Origin: Arenibacter aquaticus
Lineage (GTDB): Bacteria; Bacteroidota; Bacteroidia; Flavobacteriales; Flavobacteriaceae
Reading direction: 5' to 3'
Assembly (NCBI RefSeq): GCF_003957295.1
Contig: NZ_RQPJ01000002.1
Location: 558,001-622,000 of the forward strand
Length of the DNA stretch: 64,000 bases
Shown: in pieces, positions 54,568 through 63,135 of the stretch
How positions within the stretch are numbered: the stretch's first letter is position 1
Layout: each line of letters begins with the position of its first letter
Notes under the pieces: generated by a model
What the model was told of the DNA's origin: nothing
Seen by the model: only the letters and a program-made list of their open reading frames with translations
Databases searched by the model: none
Translations under genes and position numbers: made by a program

Positions 54568-55314
54568 TCACTCTCCCTTAGATTTTTCTATCCTGTCCTG
54601 CATGGCAAAATAAGCCCTTTTGGAAGCTCTTTCTTCTGCCTTTTTTTTGGATGTTGCCCTAGCTTTTGCCACAACCTTCCCATTAATGGACAATTTTACG
54701 GCAAAATGCTTTATTACATCCTTTCCCGTATCCTCGTAAATATCATAATTAAAAGACTTCTTTTGCTTTTGGCACCATTCTATGACCAAACTCTTATAGC
54801 TTATAACCTTCCCCTCCAATTGCTCTATATCCACATAGGGCTTTATAATCCTTTTATTGATGAACTTCTCACAATATTTATAGCCCCTATCCAAGTAAAT
54901 GGCGCCAACCAGAGCTTCAAAAACATTTCCATGGATATTGTCCCCGAAACGCGATTTGGGTATCCTGCTTTCCACAAAATCGATTAGCTTTAGATCCTTG
55001 CCCAGTTCATTAAGGTGTTCCCTACTTACAATCTTGGACCTCATCTTGGTGAGATAGCCTTCATCGCCATCAGGCACCATGCTGTATAAATGCATGGAAA
55101 TTATGGTGCCCAACATGGCATCTCCCAAAAATTCCAAACGCTCATAATTCATAGGATGACCGTTTTTATCCTTTCTATTGGCAGAGCGGTGCACAAACGC
55201 TTTTTGGTAAAATTCCAGGTTTTTAGGCTTGAATCCCAAAATTTTTTTCATTCCCAAAAAAAAATCCCCATCCTTTTTTGAATGGGAATTAAATAAATTG
55301 GAAAAAGCGTTCAT
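54568..55314 (-). CDS. rnc: Ribonuclease III
   Basis: The 248-residue double-strand-specific endonuclease processes rRNA and other structured RNAs. The signature NYERLEFLGDAMLGTIIS holds the catalytic Glu/Asp, and HGNVFEALVGAIYLDRGY the second metal-binding set. The C-terminal dsRNA-binding domain is seen in KDVIKHFAVKLSINGKVVAKARATSKKKAEERASKRA. It starts 8 bases after fabF, suggesting one operon. Confidence 0.96.
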   Translation of the reverse strand: MNAFSNLFNSHSKKDGDFFLGMKKILGFKPKNLEFYQKAFVHRSANRKDKNGHPMNYERLEFLGDAMLGTIISMHLYSMVPDGDEGYLTKMRSKIVSREHLNELGKDLKLIDFVESRIPKSRFGDNIHGNVFEALVGAIYLDRGYKYCEKFINKRIIKPYVDIEQLEGKVISYKSLVIEWCQKQKKSFNYDIYEDTGKDVIKHFAVKLSINGKVVAKARATSKKKAEERASKRAYFAMQDRIEKSKGE

Positions 55315-55322
55315 AATATGAA

Positions 55323-56573
55323 TTAGCTAATTTTTTTAAATATCACACATGCATTATGCCCTCCAAATCCAAAAGTATTGCTCAAGGCAACGTTCACTTC
55401 CCGTTTCTGAGCCTTGTTAAGGGTTAGGTTTAATTTAGGGTCTATATTCTCATCTACCGTACTATGGTTTATAGTAGGTGGCACCAAACTGTGTTCCATT
55501 GCCAAGATGGAGGCTATGGCCTCAATGGCCCCGGCCGCACCCAATAGGTGTCCTGTCATGGATTTGGTAGAGTTAATGTTCATTTTTGGTGCGTGGTCAC
55601 CAAACACTTGGGTTATCGCCTTTAATTCGGCTACGTCTCCCAATGGTGTGGAAGTCCCGTGGGTGTTTATGGCATCTACGTCCTCAGGCTTCAATCCTGC
55701 GTCCTTTAAACAATTCTCCATAACGCGTACAACCCCCACTCCATCTGGATGTGGTGCTGTCATATGATAGGCGTCACTGGACAATCCCCCTCCGGCCACT
55801 TCGGCATAAATTTTTGCGCCCCTAGCTTTTGCGTGCTCGTATTCCTCAAGAATAAGAGCTCCCGCTCCTTCCCCTAGGACAAAACCATCCCTGGTTGCAT
55901 CAAATGGCCTAGAAGCTGTTTCAGGGCTGTCATTTCGAGTAGAAAGAGCATGCATGGCTCCAAAGCCACCCATACCTGCTATGGTTACCGCCGCCTCACT
56001 ACCTCCTGTTACGATTACATCGCAATATCCCAAACGAATATTGTTCAACGCGTCTATAATAGCGTTGGCAGATGATGCACAAGCCGAAACAGTAGTGTAA
56101 TTAGGCCCCATAAAGCCATGCTTAATGGAAATGTTTCCAGGAGCAATATCGGCAATCATTTTTGGTATAAAGAAGGGATTAAACCTAGGTGTTCCGTCCC
56201 CTTCGGCAAAATTCAATACCTCGTTCTGAAAAGTTTCCAATCCACCTATACCTGCTCCCCAGATTACGCCGGTGCGGAATTTATCTATTTTATCAAGGTC
56301 TAACCCAGAATCCTTTATGGCCTCATCCGAAGAAATTAGGGCATATTGCGCAAACCTATCCAGTTTACGGCCTTCTTTTCTATCAAAATAATCCCCTGAA
56401 TTGTAATCCTTAAGTTCGCAGGCAAATTTTACTTTAAACTTCTCCGTATCATAATAGGTAACGGGCGCAGAACCACTTTTGCCGTTCTTTAGGCCCTCCC
56501 AGTACTCTTCTATATTCTTGCCAATAGGTGTTAAAGCACCTAGACCGGTAACTACAACTCGCTTTAATTGCAT
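55323..56573 (-). CDS. fabF: Beta-ketoacyl-ACP synthase II
   Basis: The 416-residue condensing enzyme extends acyl chains in fatty acid synthesis. The catalytic Cys is in TTVSACASSANAIIDAL, with His in NTHGTSTPLGDVAE and NSTKSMTGHLLGAAGA. Its partner acpP is immediately upstream, and an intrinsic terminator between the two probably lets acpP be made in excess. Confidence 0.97.
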   Translation of the reverse strand: MQLKRVVVTGLGALTPIGKNIEEYWEGLKNGKSGSAPVTYYDTEKFKVKFACELKDYNSGDYFDRKEGRKLDRFAQYALISSDEAIKDSGLDLDKIDKFRTGVIWGAGIGGLETFQNEVLNFAEGDGTPRFNPFFIPKMIADIAPGNISIKHGFMGPNYTTVSACASSANAIIDALNNIRLGYCDVIVTGGSEAAVTIAGMGGFGAMHALSTRNDSPETASRPFDATRDGFVLGEGAGALILEEYEHAKARGAKIYAEVAGGGLSSDAYHMTAPHPDGVGVVRVMENCLKDAGLKPEDVDAINTHGTSTPLGDVAELKAITQVFGDHAPKMNINSTKSMTGHLLGAAGAIEAIASILAMEHSLVPPTINHSTVDENIDPKLNLTLNKAQKREVNVALSNTFGFGGHNACVIFKKIS

Positions 56574-56618
56574 TGAACTAAATTTTTGTTTAACGTATAA
56601 GTTAGGTGTAAATTAAAA

Positions 56619-56658
56619 AAAATTATCCATGCAGCGTCTTTACCACATGGATAATTTT
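56619..56658 (-). terminator. Terminator or attenuator between acpP and fabF
   Basis: A 13-bp perfect stem (56619-56631 with 56646-56658, core TTATCCATG) encloses 14 bases and is followed on the minus strand by a T-run. It lies between the acpP stop and the fabF start, so some transcripts end after acpP. Confidence 0.8.
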
Positions 56659-56683
56659 GAAACTTGTTCAAGAAATCATAAAA

Positions 56684-56917
56684 TTACTTGGCTTCTTCTA
56701 TATAACTTATAGCTTGACCAACTGTAGCAATGTTCTCGGCTTGATCATCTGGAATCTGAATATCGAATTCTTTTTCGAACTCCATGATCAACTCAACAGT
56801 ATCCAATGAATCTGCCCCTAGGTCGTTAGTAAAGCTAGCTTCCGTTACAACTTCGTTCTCATCAACACCTAATTTATCTACGATGATAGCTTTTACTCTT
56901 GATGCAATGTCTGACAT
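56684..56917 (-). CDS. acpP: Acyl carrier protein
   Basis: The 77-residue acidic protein carries the acyl chain on phosphopantetheine attached to Ser in [18 protein letters not shown]. It opens with the usual helix ([19 protein letters not shown]). It feeds FabF and the acyl-ACP desaturase at 18.4 kb. A minus-strand -7 candidate (TATTTTTG, plus-strand 56951-56958) lies 34 bases before the start. Confidence 0.97.
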   Translation of the reverse strand: MSDIASRVKAIIVDKLGVDENEVVTEASFTNDLGADSLDTVELIMEFEKEFDIQIPDDQAENIATVGQAISYIEEAK

Positions 56918-56950
56918 AATAATATCGATTTTAAAAATTTAAATTGATGG

Positions 56951-56958
56951 CAAAAATA
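56951..56958 (-). promoter_or_regulatory. Probable acpP promoter
   Basis: TATTTTTG on the minus strand matches TAnnTTTG at a sensible distance from the acpP start. No good TTG is seen at -33. Confidence 0.45.
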
Positions 56959-57077
56959 AAAAACTTTGGTTTAATAACACTATTTGTCGTTAAAATGTGT
57001 CCTAATTTAATAAAATTAAATACAAGTGTACTATTTTAGCCCTAAATTATTTTGATCCACAACCCCAAAATCAAAAC

Positions 57078-57647
57078 ATGAAAAGTATCGTCCTGTTCGC
57101 CTCCGGCTCTGGCTCCAATGTTGAGAACATAGTAAAATATTTTCAAAATAATTCTGATGTAAGCATAGATTGCGTACTTACCAATAAAAAGGAGGCCAAG
57201 GTTTTGGAGAGATGCGATAGGCTTAACATAAATGCCCTGTACTTTAACAAGCATTCATTTTACCAATCGGATTGCGTCTTAAATGTTTTGGAATCCCTAA
57301 ATCCTGATTTAATTGTTTTGGCGGGATTTCTTTGGAAAATACCCCAGACCCTAATTCACAACTTCCCTAATAAGATTATAAATATACACCCTGCCCTACT
57401 GCCAAAATACGGAGGCAAGGGAATGTACGGCATGCATGTACACGAGGCAGTAAAGCTTAATAATGAAGGGGAGACCGGAATTACCATTCATTATGTAAAT
57501 GAAAACTATGATGAAGGGGCCATAATTAAACAGGCAAAGGTTGCCCTAGCTCCCAGTGACAGTCCTTCTGAGATAGCCAATAAGGTTCACCAGTTGGAAT
57601 ACGAATACTTCCCCAAAGTGATAGAACAGGTATTAATGGGGGAATAA
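57078..57647 (+). CDS. purN: Phosphoribosylglycinamide formyltransferase
   Basis: The 189-residue enzyme transfers a formyl group from 10-formyl-THF to GAR in purine synthesis. SIVLFASGSGSN binds the phosphate, and the catalytic Asn-His-Asp set is visible in KIINIHPALLPKYGG and ENYDEGAIIKQAKV. It is divergent from acpP. Its stop overlaps the RNase H start by one base (TAATG), so the pair is translationally coupled. Confidence 0.95.
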   Translation: MKSIVLFASGSGSNVENIVKYFQNNSDVSIDCVLTNKKEAKVLERCDRLNINALYFNKHSFYQSDCVLNVLESLNPDLIVLAGFLWKIPQTLIHNFPNKIINIHPALLPKYGGKGMYGMHVHEAVKLNNEGETGITIHYVNENYDEGAIIKQAKVALAPSDSPSEIANKVHQLEYEYFPKVIEQVLMGE

Positions 57648-58282
57648 TGGCCAAAAAAGAAAAATTTTACACCGTATGGAAGGGGCATAACCCCGGGATA
57701 TATACCAGTTGGAAGGACTGCAAGGCCGCCATTAGCAATTACAAAGGCGCCCAATACAAATCCTTTACCACTTTTGAAGCGGCAAAAAAGGCCTTCAACG
57801 GTAATTATGACGACTATAAGGGCAAAAAAACCAATAAGCCCATGCCCAGCAAAGCACTACTGCAGAAAATTGGACAGCCCAATTACCATTCCATATCCGT
57901 AGATGCCGCATCTAGTGGCAACCCAGGGATAATGGAATATAGAGGTGTGGATACCAAGACCAAAAAAGAGCTATTTAAACAAGGGCCATTTAAACAGGGG
58001 ACCAACAATATTGGGGAGTTTTTGGCCCTAGTTCACGGCCTGGCATTTTTAAAACAACAAAATAGCGACAGAATTATCTATACCGATTCCAAAACTGCCA
58101 TGAGCTGGGTGCGAAAAAAGAACTGCAACTCCAAACTCACTGAAACCCCAGAAAACAAAGAAGTATTTGATTTGGTCAGACGAGCCATTTCCTGGCTTCA
58201 AAAAAACACCTATCAGACCACTATTGTAAAATGGGAAACCAAAGCCTGGGGTGAGATCCCTGCAGATTTTGGCCGTAAATAG
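57647..58282 (+). CDS. rnhA: Ribonuclease HI with viroplasmin-like N-terminus
   Basis: The 211-residue protein degrades RNA in RNA-DNA hybrids. An N-terminal viroplasmin domain (FYTVWKGHNPGIYTSWKDCKAAISNYKGAQYKSFTTFEAAKKAF) binds the hybrid. The catalytic domain has acidic residues in SVDAASSGNPG, NNIGEFLALVHGL and IIYTDSKTAMSWV, plus the final Asp in GEIPADFGRK. This domain pairing is common in Bacteroidetes. It is coupled to purN. Confidence 0.93.
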   Translation: MAKKEKFYTVWKGHNPGIYTSWKDCKAAISNYKGAQYKSFTTFEAAKKAFNGNYDDYKGKKTNKPMPSKALLQKIGQPNYHSISVDAASSGNPGIMEYRGVDTKTKKELFKQGPFKQGTNNIGEFLALVHGLAFLKQQNSDRIIYTDSKTAMSWVRKKNCNSKLTETPENKEVFDLVRRAISWLQKNTYQTTIVKWETKAWGEIPADFGRK

Positions 58283-58342
58283 CCATTGCATCATTTTTTA
58301 AAATTTGATTTCCCATGCCATGGAATTGGCGATTCAAAAACC

Positions 58343-58350
58343 TATCTTTG
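58343..58350 (+). promoter_or_regulatory. -7 element before the PfkB kinase gene
   Basis: TATCTTTG matches TAnnTTTG and sits 19 bases before ATG 58370. It lies inside the longer open frame from 58286, which supports the shorter start. Confidence 0.55.
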
Positions 58351-58369
58351 CAGCAAATTTTTAAATTTA

Positions 58370-59296
58370 ATGGGCAAACTTTTAATTGTAGGCACCGTTG
58401 CCTTTGATGCTATTGAAACACCTTTTGGAAAAACCGATAAAATATTGGGAGGTGCAGCCACGTTTATTGGCCTGGCGGCATCCCAGTTTGGAGCAAAATC
58501 CGCGATTGTTTCGGTGGTTGGTGAAGATTTTCCAAAAGAATACCTAGATCTCCTGAGTGATAGAAACATAGATATCTCTGCCCTGCAGGTGGTAAAGGGC
58601 GGCAAAACCTTCTTTTGGAGCGGCAAGTACCATAACGATCTAAATTCTAGGGACACCTTGGCAACAGAACTTAATGTCCTTGCCGATTTCGATCCCGTTG
58701 TACCCGGCAATTTTAAAGACGCCGATGTCCTTATGCTAGGCAACTTGCACCCTAGTACCCAGTTAAGTGTAATTAAACAGATGGAAGAACGACCAAAACT
58801 TATAGTATTGGATACTATGAACTTTTGGATGGACAATGCCCTGGAGGAATTGAAAGAAGTAATTGCACATATAGACGTTATTACCATAAATGATGAGGAG
58901 GCCAGACAGCTTACAAATGAGTATTCTTTGGTTAAAGCTGCAGAGAAAATACAACAAATGGGGCCAAGATTTGTGGTCATTAAAAAAGGGGAGCACGGCG
59001 CCCTACTTTTCCATAATGCAGAAGTATTTTTTGCGCCGGCATTGCCCCTAGAGGATGTTTTTGACCCTACAGGAGCCGGAGACACTTTTGCTGGTGGCTT
59101 TGCAGGCTATTTAACGGAGACCAAAAACATTAGTTTCAACAACTTAAAAAGTGCGGTCATCCACGGTTCCAATCTAGCATCTTTTTGTGTAGAACGTTTT
59201 GGCACAGAAAGAATGGTGAATTTGAACAAGAAAGAAGTTAACCAGAGGTTGCTCCAATTTAAGGAGCTTACCCAGTTTGATATTGAATTACAATAA
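58370..59296 (+). CDS. PfkB family kinase
   Basis: From ATG 58370 the product has 308 residues: MGKLLIVGTVAFDAIETPFGKTDKILGGAATFIGLAASQFG at the start, and FDPTGAGDTFAGGFAGYL as the C-terminal ATP-site signature. The sequence is of the adenosine/ribokinase-like part of the PfkB family. Its place between rnhA and the purF-like gene hints at a purine nucleoside or ribose substrate, but this is inference. An upstream frame to 58286 is excluded by the promoter at 58343. Confidence 0.88.
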   Translation: MGKLLIVGTVAFDAIETPFGKTDKILGGAATFIGLAASQFGAKSAIVSVVGEDFPKEYLDLLSDRNIDISALQVVKGGKTFFWSGKYHNDLNSRDTLATELNVLADFDPVVPGNFKDADVLMLGNLHPSTQLSVIKQMEERPKLIVLDTMNFWMDNALEELKEVIAHIDVITINDEEARQLTNEYSLVKAAEKIQQMGPRFVVIKKGEHGALLFHNAEVFFAPALPLEDVFDPTGAGDTFAGGFAGYLTETKNISFNNLKSAVIHGSNLASFCVERFGTERMVNLNKKEVNQRLLQFKELTQFDIELQ

Positions 59297-59338
59297 ATAC
59301 GTGCCCTATTTTCAGGGCATTTTTAATTTTATGTTACC

Positions 59339-61237
59339 ATGAGCGACGCTATAAAGCATGAGTGTGGAATTTCCTTAATTCGGTTATTAAAACCATTGGA
59401 GTACTATCAAAAAAAGTACGGTACCGCCTTTTACGGGGTGAACAAGATGTACTTAATGATGGAAAAACAACATAACCGAGGCCAGGATGGTGCCGGTTTT
59501 GCCAGTATTAAATTAGATATGGATCCTGGGGAGAGGTATATGAGCAGGGTGCGCTCTATAGACCAACAGCCCATACAGGATATTTTTGCCCAGATAAATG
59601 AAAGAATCAATAATTCGTTCAAGGAACATCCAGAGTATATCAACGACGTAACAAAACAAAAAAAGCACATACCTTATATTGGGGAGTTACTATTGGGTCA
59701 TGTACGCTACGGAACTTTTGGAAAAAACAGTATTGAGAGTGTGCACCCCTTTTTAAGACAAAACAATTGGATGCACCGAAGCCTGATAGTTGCGGGCAAC
59801 TTTAACATGACCAATGTTAATGAGCTGTTCGATAATTTGGTCCAAATAGGACAACACCCCAAAGAAAAGGCCGATACCGTTACGGTCATGGAAAAGATAG
59901 GCCATTTCTTGGACGATGCAGTAGCCAAACTGTACAAGGAAATAAAAAAGGAAGGCTTTAACAAAAGGGAAGCATCCCCTATAATAGCGGAAAGACTTAA
60001 TGTTGCCAAGATCCTAAGACGGGCCGCAAAAAACTTCGATGGCGGTTACGCCATGGCCGGTTTACTTGGGCACGGCGACTCCTTTGTACTAAGGGACCCG
60101 GGAGGAATAAGACCTACCTATTACTATCAGGATGATGAAATAGCCGTGGTAGCCTCTGAACGGCCTGCCATACAAACCGTTTTTAACGTAAGGTTTGAGG
60201 ATGTAAAAGAACTTGATCCGGGCCATGCCATTATCATCAAGAAAAATGGTCAGGTAAAAATCAAAAAAATTCTGGAGCCTACAGAAAGAAAGGCATGCTC
60301 GTTTGAACGAATATATTTTTCCAGGGGAAGTGACAAGGAAATATACCAGGAAAGAAAGATGCTGGGGAAACTGTTGTTCCCCTTGATCCTGAAATCGATC
60401 AATGAGGACATTAAGAATACCGTCTTCTCCTATATCCCCAATACGGCAGAAACCTCCTTTTTTGGGATGGTCATAGCTGCACAGGACTATATGAACAAAA
60501 AGAAGGAAGAGCAAATTCTTTCTATAGGCAGAAAAATAACCCGCGAAGAACTGCACGACATCCTTGAGGTACGCCCCAGAATTGAAAAAGTAGCTATAAA
60601 GGATGCAAAGTTAAGAACCTTTATTACGCAAGACAGTAGCAGGGACGATCTTGTGGCCCATGTATACGACATCTCTTATGGCTCTGTTAAAGAAAACGAC
60701 AATCTGGTAATCATAGATGACAGTATAGTCCGTGGCACTACCCTACAGAAAAGTATACTTAGGATTCTAGACCGACTCTTACCCAAGAAAATAATTGTAG
60801 TTTCCTCTGCTCCACAGATCCGTTATCCCGATTGTTACGGTATAGACATGGCCAAATTAGAGGATTTTATAGCCTTTAAAGCGGCTTTAGCTCTTCACGA
60901 AGAGCGAAACACTATGCACCTAGTGGAAGAAATATACAAGAAATGCCTAACCCAGGTAAACACGCACGACTCAGAAGTAGTGAACTACGTTAAGGAATTC
61001 TATTCCCCTTTCACAGCCGATGAAATTTCTGATAAGATTGGACAATTGTTAAGTCCGCCAGATATTAAAGCAGAGGTACAGGTCATTTATCAAAACATAG
61101 AAAACCTACATGTGGCCTGTCCAAAGAACTTAGGGGATTGGTATTTTACCGGTAATTACCCCACTCCCGGTGGAAACAGAGTAGTAAACAAGGCATTTAT
61201 CAATTTCTTTGAAGGAAAGAACGAACGAGCTTATTAA
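59339..61237 (+). CDS. purF: Amidophosphoribosyltransferase, long form
   Basis: The 632-residue protein starts MSDAIKHECGISLIRLLK; the Cys in HECGI is the glutaminase nucleophile, exposed after removal of a short propeptide as in PurF. GHVRYGTFGKN and RDPGGIRPTYYYQDDE are glutamine-domain signatures, and LVIIDDSIVRGTTLQKSILRIL is the PRPP-binding loop. It would make phosphoribosylamine, the first step of purine synthesis. It is about 130 residues longer than standard PurF (near 500) and may be the second paralogue found in flavobacteria. Confidence 0.88.
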   Translation: MSDAIKHECGISLIRLLKPLEYYQKKYGTAFYGVNKMYLMMEKQHNRGQDGAGFASIKLDMDPGERYMSRVRSIDQQPIQDIFAQINERINNSFKEHPEYINDVTKQKKHIPYIGELLLGHVRYGTFGKNSIESVHPFLRQNNWMHRSLIVAGNFNMTNVNELFDNLVQIGQHPKEKADTVTVMEKIGHFLDDAVAKLYKEIKKEGFNKREASPIIAERLNVAKILRRAAKNFDGGYAMAGLLGHGDSFVLRDPGGIRPTYYYQDDEIAVVASERPAIQTVFNVRFEDVKELDPGHAIIIKKNGQVKIKKILEPTERKACSFERIYFSRGSDKEIYQERKMLGKLLFPLILKSINEDIKNTVFSYIPNTAETSFFGMVIAAQDYMNKKKEEQILSIGRKITREELHDILEVRPRIEKVAIKDAKLRTFITQDSSRDDLVAHVYDISYGSVKENDNLVIIDDSIVRGTTLQKSILRILDRLLPKKIIVVSSAPQIRYPDCYGIDMAKLEDFIAFKAALALHEERNTMHLVEEIYKKCLTQVNTHDSEVVNYVKEFYSPFTADEISDKIGQLLSPPDIKAEVQVIYQNIENLHVACPKNLGDWYFTGNYPTPGGNRVVNKAFINFFEGKNERAY

Positions 61238-61240
61238 CAT

Positions 61241-61289
61241 TTTCATCGATGAAATACACATTTATATGTATTTCATCGATGAAATACAC
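61241..61289. repeat. Nested palindromes and 30-bp direct repeat after purF
   Basis: TTTCATCGATGAAATACAC occurs at 61241-61259 and again at 61271-61289, exactly 30 bases apart. The first half-site is a 14-bp palindrome; the second is part of a perfect 22-bp palindrome (61267-61288). The two copies also pair with each other: 61241-61258 and 61267-61284 form an 18-bp stem with an 8-base loop. It starts 4 bases after the purF stop, so it may act as its 3' hairpin and as a protein-binding site. Confidence 0.75.
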
Positions 61290-61303
61290 CCTTTAACGTC
61301 TTT

Positions 61304-61337
61304 TTGACCATTTAGCTTTTTGGCGCTTGTATTTTAG
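61304..61337 (+). promoter_or_regulatory. Promoter of small RNA copy 1
   Basis: TATTTTAG at 61330-61337 differs from TAnnTTTG at one position. TTG at 61304-61306 lies 23 bases upstream. Five bases separate it from the first conserved base of the unit, the same as in copy 2. Confidence 0.5.
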
Positions 61338-61342
61338 TACTG

Positions 61343-61413
61343 CCATAGCATAAGTAGGTTAAGTATATGGTAAGATTTGGGGCAAAAAAGGTGGAGACTT
61401 CTCCACCTTTTTT
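61343..61413 (+). ncRNA. Putative small RNA, tandem copy 1
   Basis: A 40-base body (61343-61382) is followed by a near-perfect terminator: AAAAAAGGTGGAG at 61384-61396 pairs with 61401-61413 around ACTT. CCATA (61343-61347) pairs with TATGG (61366-61370), giving a 5' stem-loop. The body is 38/40 identical to copy 2 and the promoter has the same spacing. No long conserved reading frame exists: only MVRFG is shared, then the frames diverge. I read it as a ~70-nt RNA with two hairpins. I do not recognise its family; comparison with the Rfam Flavo-1 model is a sensible first test. Confidence 0.6.
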
Positions 61414-61545
61414 ATTGATCAATTTTAAGCCCGGCAGGGATAATGCAGTACAGCGCCAATATTGCACATTTAATCGAACAAGCTGTATTTCAACCTATTA
61501 AAAAGACATTCATCTAAAACCTTTTTCGCACAAGCCTAAACACTT

Positions 61546-61553
61546 TACTTTTG
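61546..61553 (+). promoter_or_regulatory. Promoter of small RNA copy 2
   Basis: TACTTTTG matches TAnnTTTG exactly, with 5 bases to the conserved body, as in copy 1. The -33 region (TTTTTC at 61522) is off consensus. Confidence 0.55.
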
Positions 61554-61558
61554 GAGGA

Positions 61559-61627
61559 CCATAGCATAAGTAGGTTAAGTTCATGGTAAGATTTGGGGAA
61601 AAAGGTGGAGCCATGCTCTGCCTTTTT
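61559..61627 (+). ncRNA. Putative small RNA, tandem copy 2
   Basis: The body at 61559-61598 differs from copy 1 at only two positions. The terminator stem is 61599-61610 with 61616-61627 around a changed loop (CCATG); two pairs have become G-U wobbles, so pairing is kept although the sequence changed. A T-run follows. The 5' stem keeps four of five pairs (CCAT with ATGG). Selection on structure is the simplest explanation. The copy lies 216 bases downstream of copy 1 on the same strand. Confidence 0.6.
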
Positions 61628-61905
61628 ATTTTTTACAAAGTGGCCTAAAAACATACACCAGGGATTAAGCAAGAGTTCATGAAACAATTATTGCCTCTTG
61701 ACCAACCATCATCTACATTAAACGGGTATTATTTTGATCGAACTCCTTTATCCAATTAAGGCCAACCACCTTGCAGATGTCATTATTTCGTGATATAATG
61801 TCGTGCGTACAAGTGAAGCTTCAAAGGGATATATAATTATTCAAAGTTGGGTGTGTGGATTAGAAAAAGCGAAAAAACAATCGCAAACCGCCTACAAACC
61901 AAAAA
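61628..61905. other. Gene-free stretch between the small RNA and tRNA
   Basis: I see no gene here. A 66-codon plus-strand frame (61803-62003) runs antisense through the tRNA and is spurious. The rest shows no repeat or consensus promoter that I can support. Confidence 0.5.
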
Positions 61906-61935
61906 GGGTTTCAAAAGAAAAATCTCTTGAAACCC
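61906..61935 (-). terminator. Terminator of tRNA-Ala
   Basis: A 13-bp stem with one mismatch (61906-61918 with 61923-61935, core GGGTTTCAA) encloses a 4-base loop. On the minus strand it is followed by TTTTT. It lies 11 bases past the 3' end of the tRNA. Confidence 0.8.
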
Positions 61936-61945
61936 TTGTATTTAT

Positions 61946-62023
<78 letters not shown>

Positions 62024-62036
62024 TATTTGGCTGCCG

Positions 62037-62066
62037 CAAAGAAAATACTTTTTCTAACATTATCAA
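62037..62066 (-). promoter_or_regulatory. Probable tRNA-Ala promoter
   Basis: On the minus strand, TTTCTTTG (62037-62044) differs from TAnnTTTG by one base, with TTG (62064-62066) 19 bases upstream. The start of transcription would fall close to the mature 5' end at 62022. Confidence 0.5.
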
Positions 62067-62094
62067 AGTACTATTTGCGCTTATTGCAATATTA

Positions 62095-62892
62095 TTAGTC
62101 TTTTTTCACACTTAGCACCAAAACTGGCACCGCGGCGTAAAATTCCGACTTTGGGATAGTGTTTTTTTCCCATAATTTTTTAAAAAAGCCTCGTTTTCTC
62201 CTAAATACACAAAGTAGATCTGGATGTTTTGCCTCAAAATGTTGCAATACCCCTAAATAGGTAGACGGGTTTTCGGACTGGGTGAGCTCAGAACTTAAAC
62301 CCATTAAGGACATATTTATTTTTAGATCGTCTTTGGTATATCCAGGGGTTTTTACAAAAAGCAAACTTATTTTTGAATCAAATTTCTTTTTGATCTCTTT
62401 TAACGGATTTAGAATGCTCTTATCCTTTAAAACTCCCGATTTAAAAGCTGTCAATATAGTTTTGAAGGGTTTGTAAACAGTTCCTTTGGGTACTATTAAA
62501 GTGGGGATATCGGTCTGCTTTACAATTTTACCGGAGGTGTTGCCCAAATACAATTCTTCCTGTATGTCATTGCTTCTAGGGGCCATAATAATCAAATCTA
62601 TCCCTAGGTCTTTATCTATATCTTTTAGTCCGTTTACAATATCGCCCTTATAGGTGGCTATCTTGATTATCACATTTTTTGCATCAACCTGATCTAGAAC
62701 TCCTTTTATATGTTCTTTACTTTTTTCGGAAAGTTTTTCGCTAATGTTTGCCAAAGAGCTTGCGCTAGGACTAACACTAAACACTTCCATTATATAAATA
62801 TTGGAACCAAATTCGGTCGCAAAGTCTACAGCATATTGTAAGGTTTTGTGTGCTCTTTCAGAGGCTCCAATTGGAACAAGGATATTTTTCAT
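62095..62892 (-). CDS. Universal stress protein, tandem Usp domains
   Basis: The 265-residue protein starts MKNILVPIGASERAHKTLQYAVDFATEFG, a Usp signature. The first half ends DLIIMAPRSNDIQEELYLGNTSGKIVKQTDIPTLIVPKG, whose Gly-rich segment resembles the nucleotide-binding loop. The second half repeats the fold with weaker motifs (ISLLFVKTPG...PVLVLSV). Such proteins help survival under stress or starvation; the target is unknown. Its leader carries CTAACCAAC on the minus strand (62911-62923). Confidence 0.88.
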   Translation of the reverse strand: MKNILVPIGASERAHKTLQYAVDFATEFGSNIYIMEVFSVSPSASSLANISEKLSEKSKEHIKGVLDQVDAKNVIIKIATYKGDIVNGLKDIDKDLGIDLIIMAPRSNDIQEELYLGNTSGKIVKQTDIPTLIVPKGTVYKPFKTILTAFKSGVLKDKSILNPLKEIKKKFDSKISLLFVKTPGYTKDDLKINMSLMGLSSELTQSENPSTYLGVLQHFEAKHPDLLCVFRRKRGFFKKLWEKNTIPKSEFYAAVPVLVLSVKKD

Positions 62893-63135
62893 TGGTTTCT
62901 ATTTAATTTATTGTTGGTTAGATGTATTGCTCCATAACCATCATTTTGGTCGGTCTCCAAAATTCATAAGGCCCAATACATGTGTTTGGTTTTAATTGCT
63001 TTTTTGCGCCTTTATAGGTGTGTTATACTGAAAGGCAAAATAGAAGATTTTGGTTATACTTGCTTAAAGGCTTCTATTTTTCATGATATTATTCCTCACG
63101 AATAGCATAAATTTACAAATTAAATTTAACCGTAC

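Noticed and set aside
61368-61502. Short frames starting MVRFG in both small RNA copies
   Set aside because: Only five residues are shared before the frames diverge, and each runs through the terminator. An RNA product fits better.
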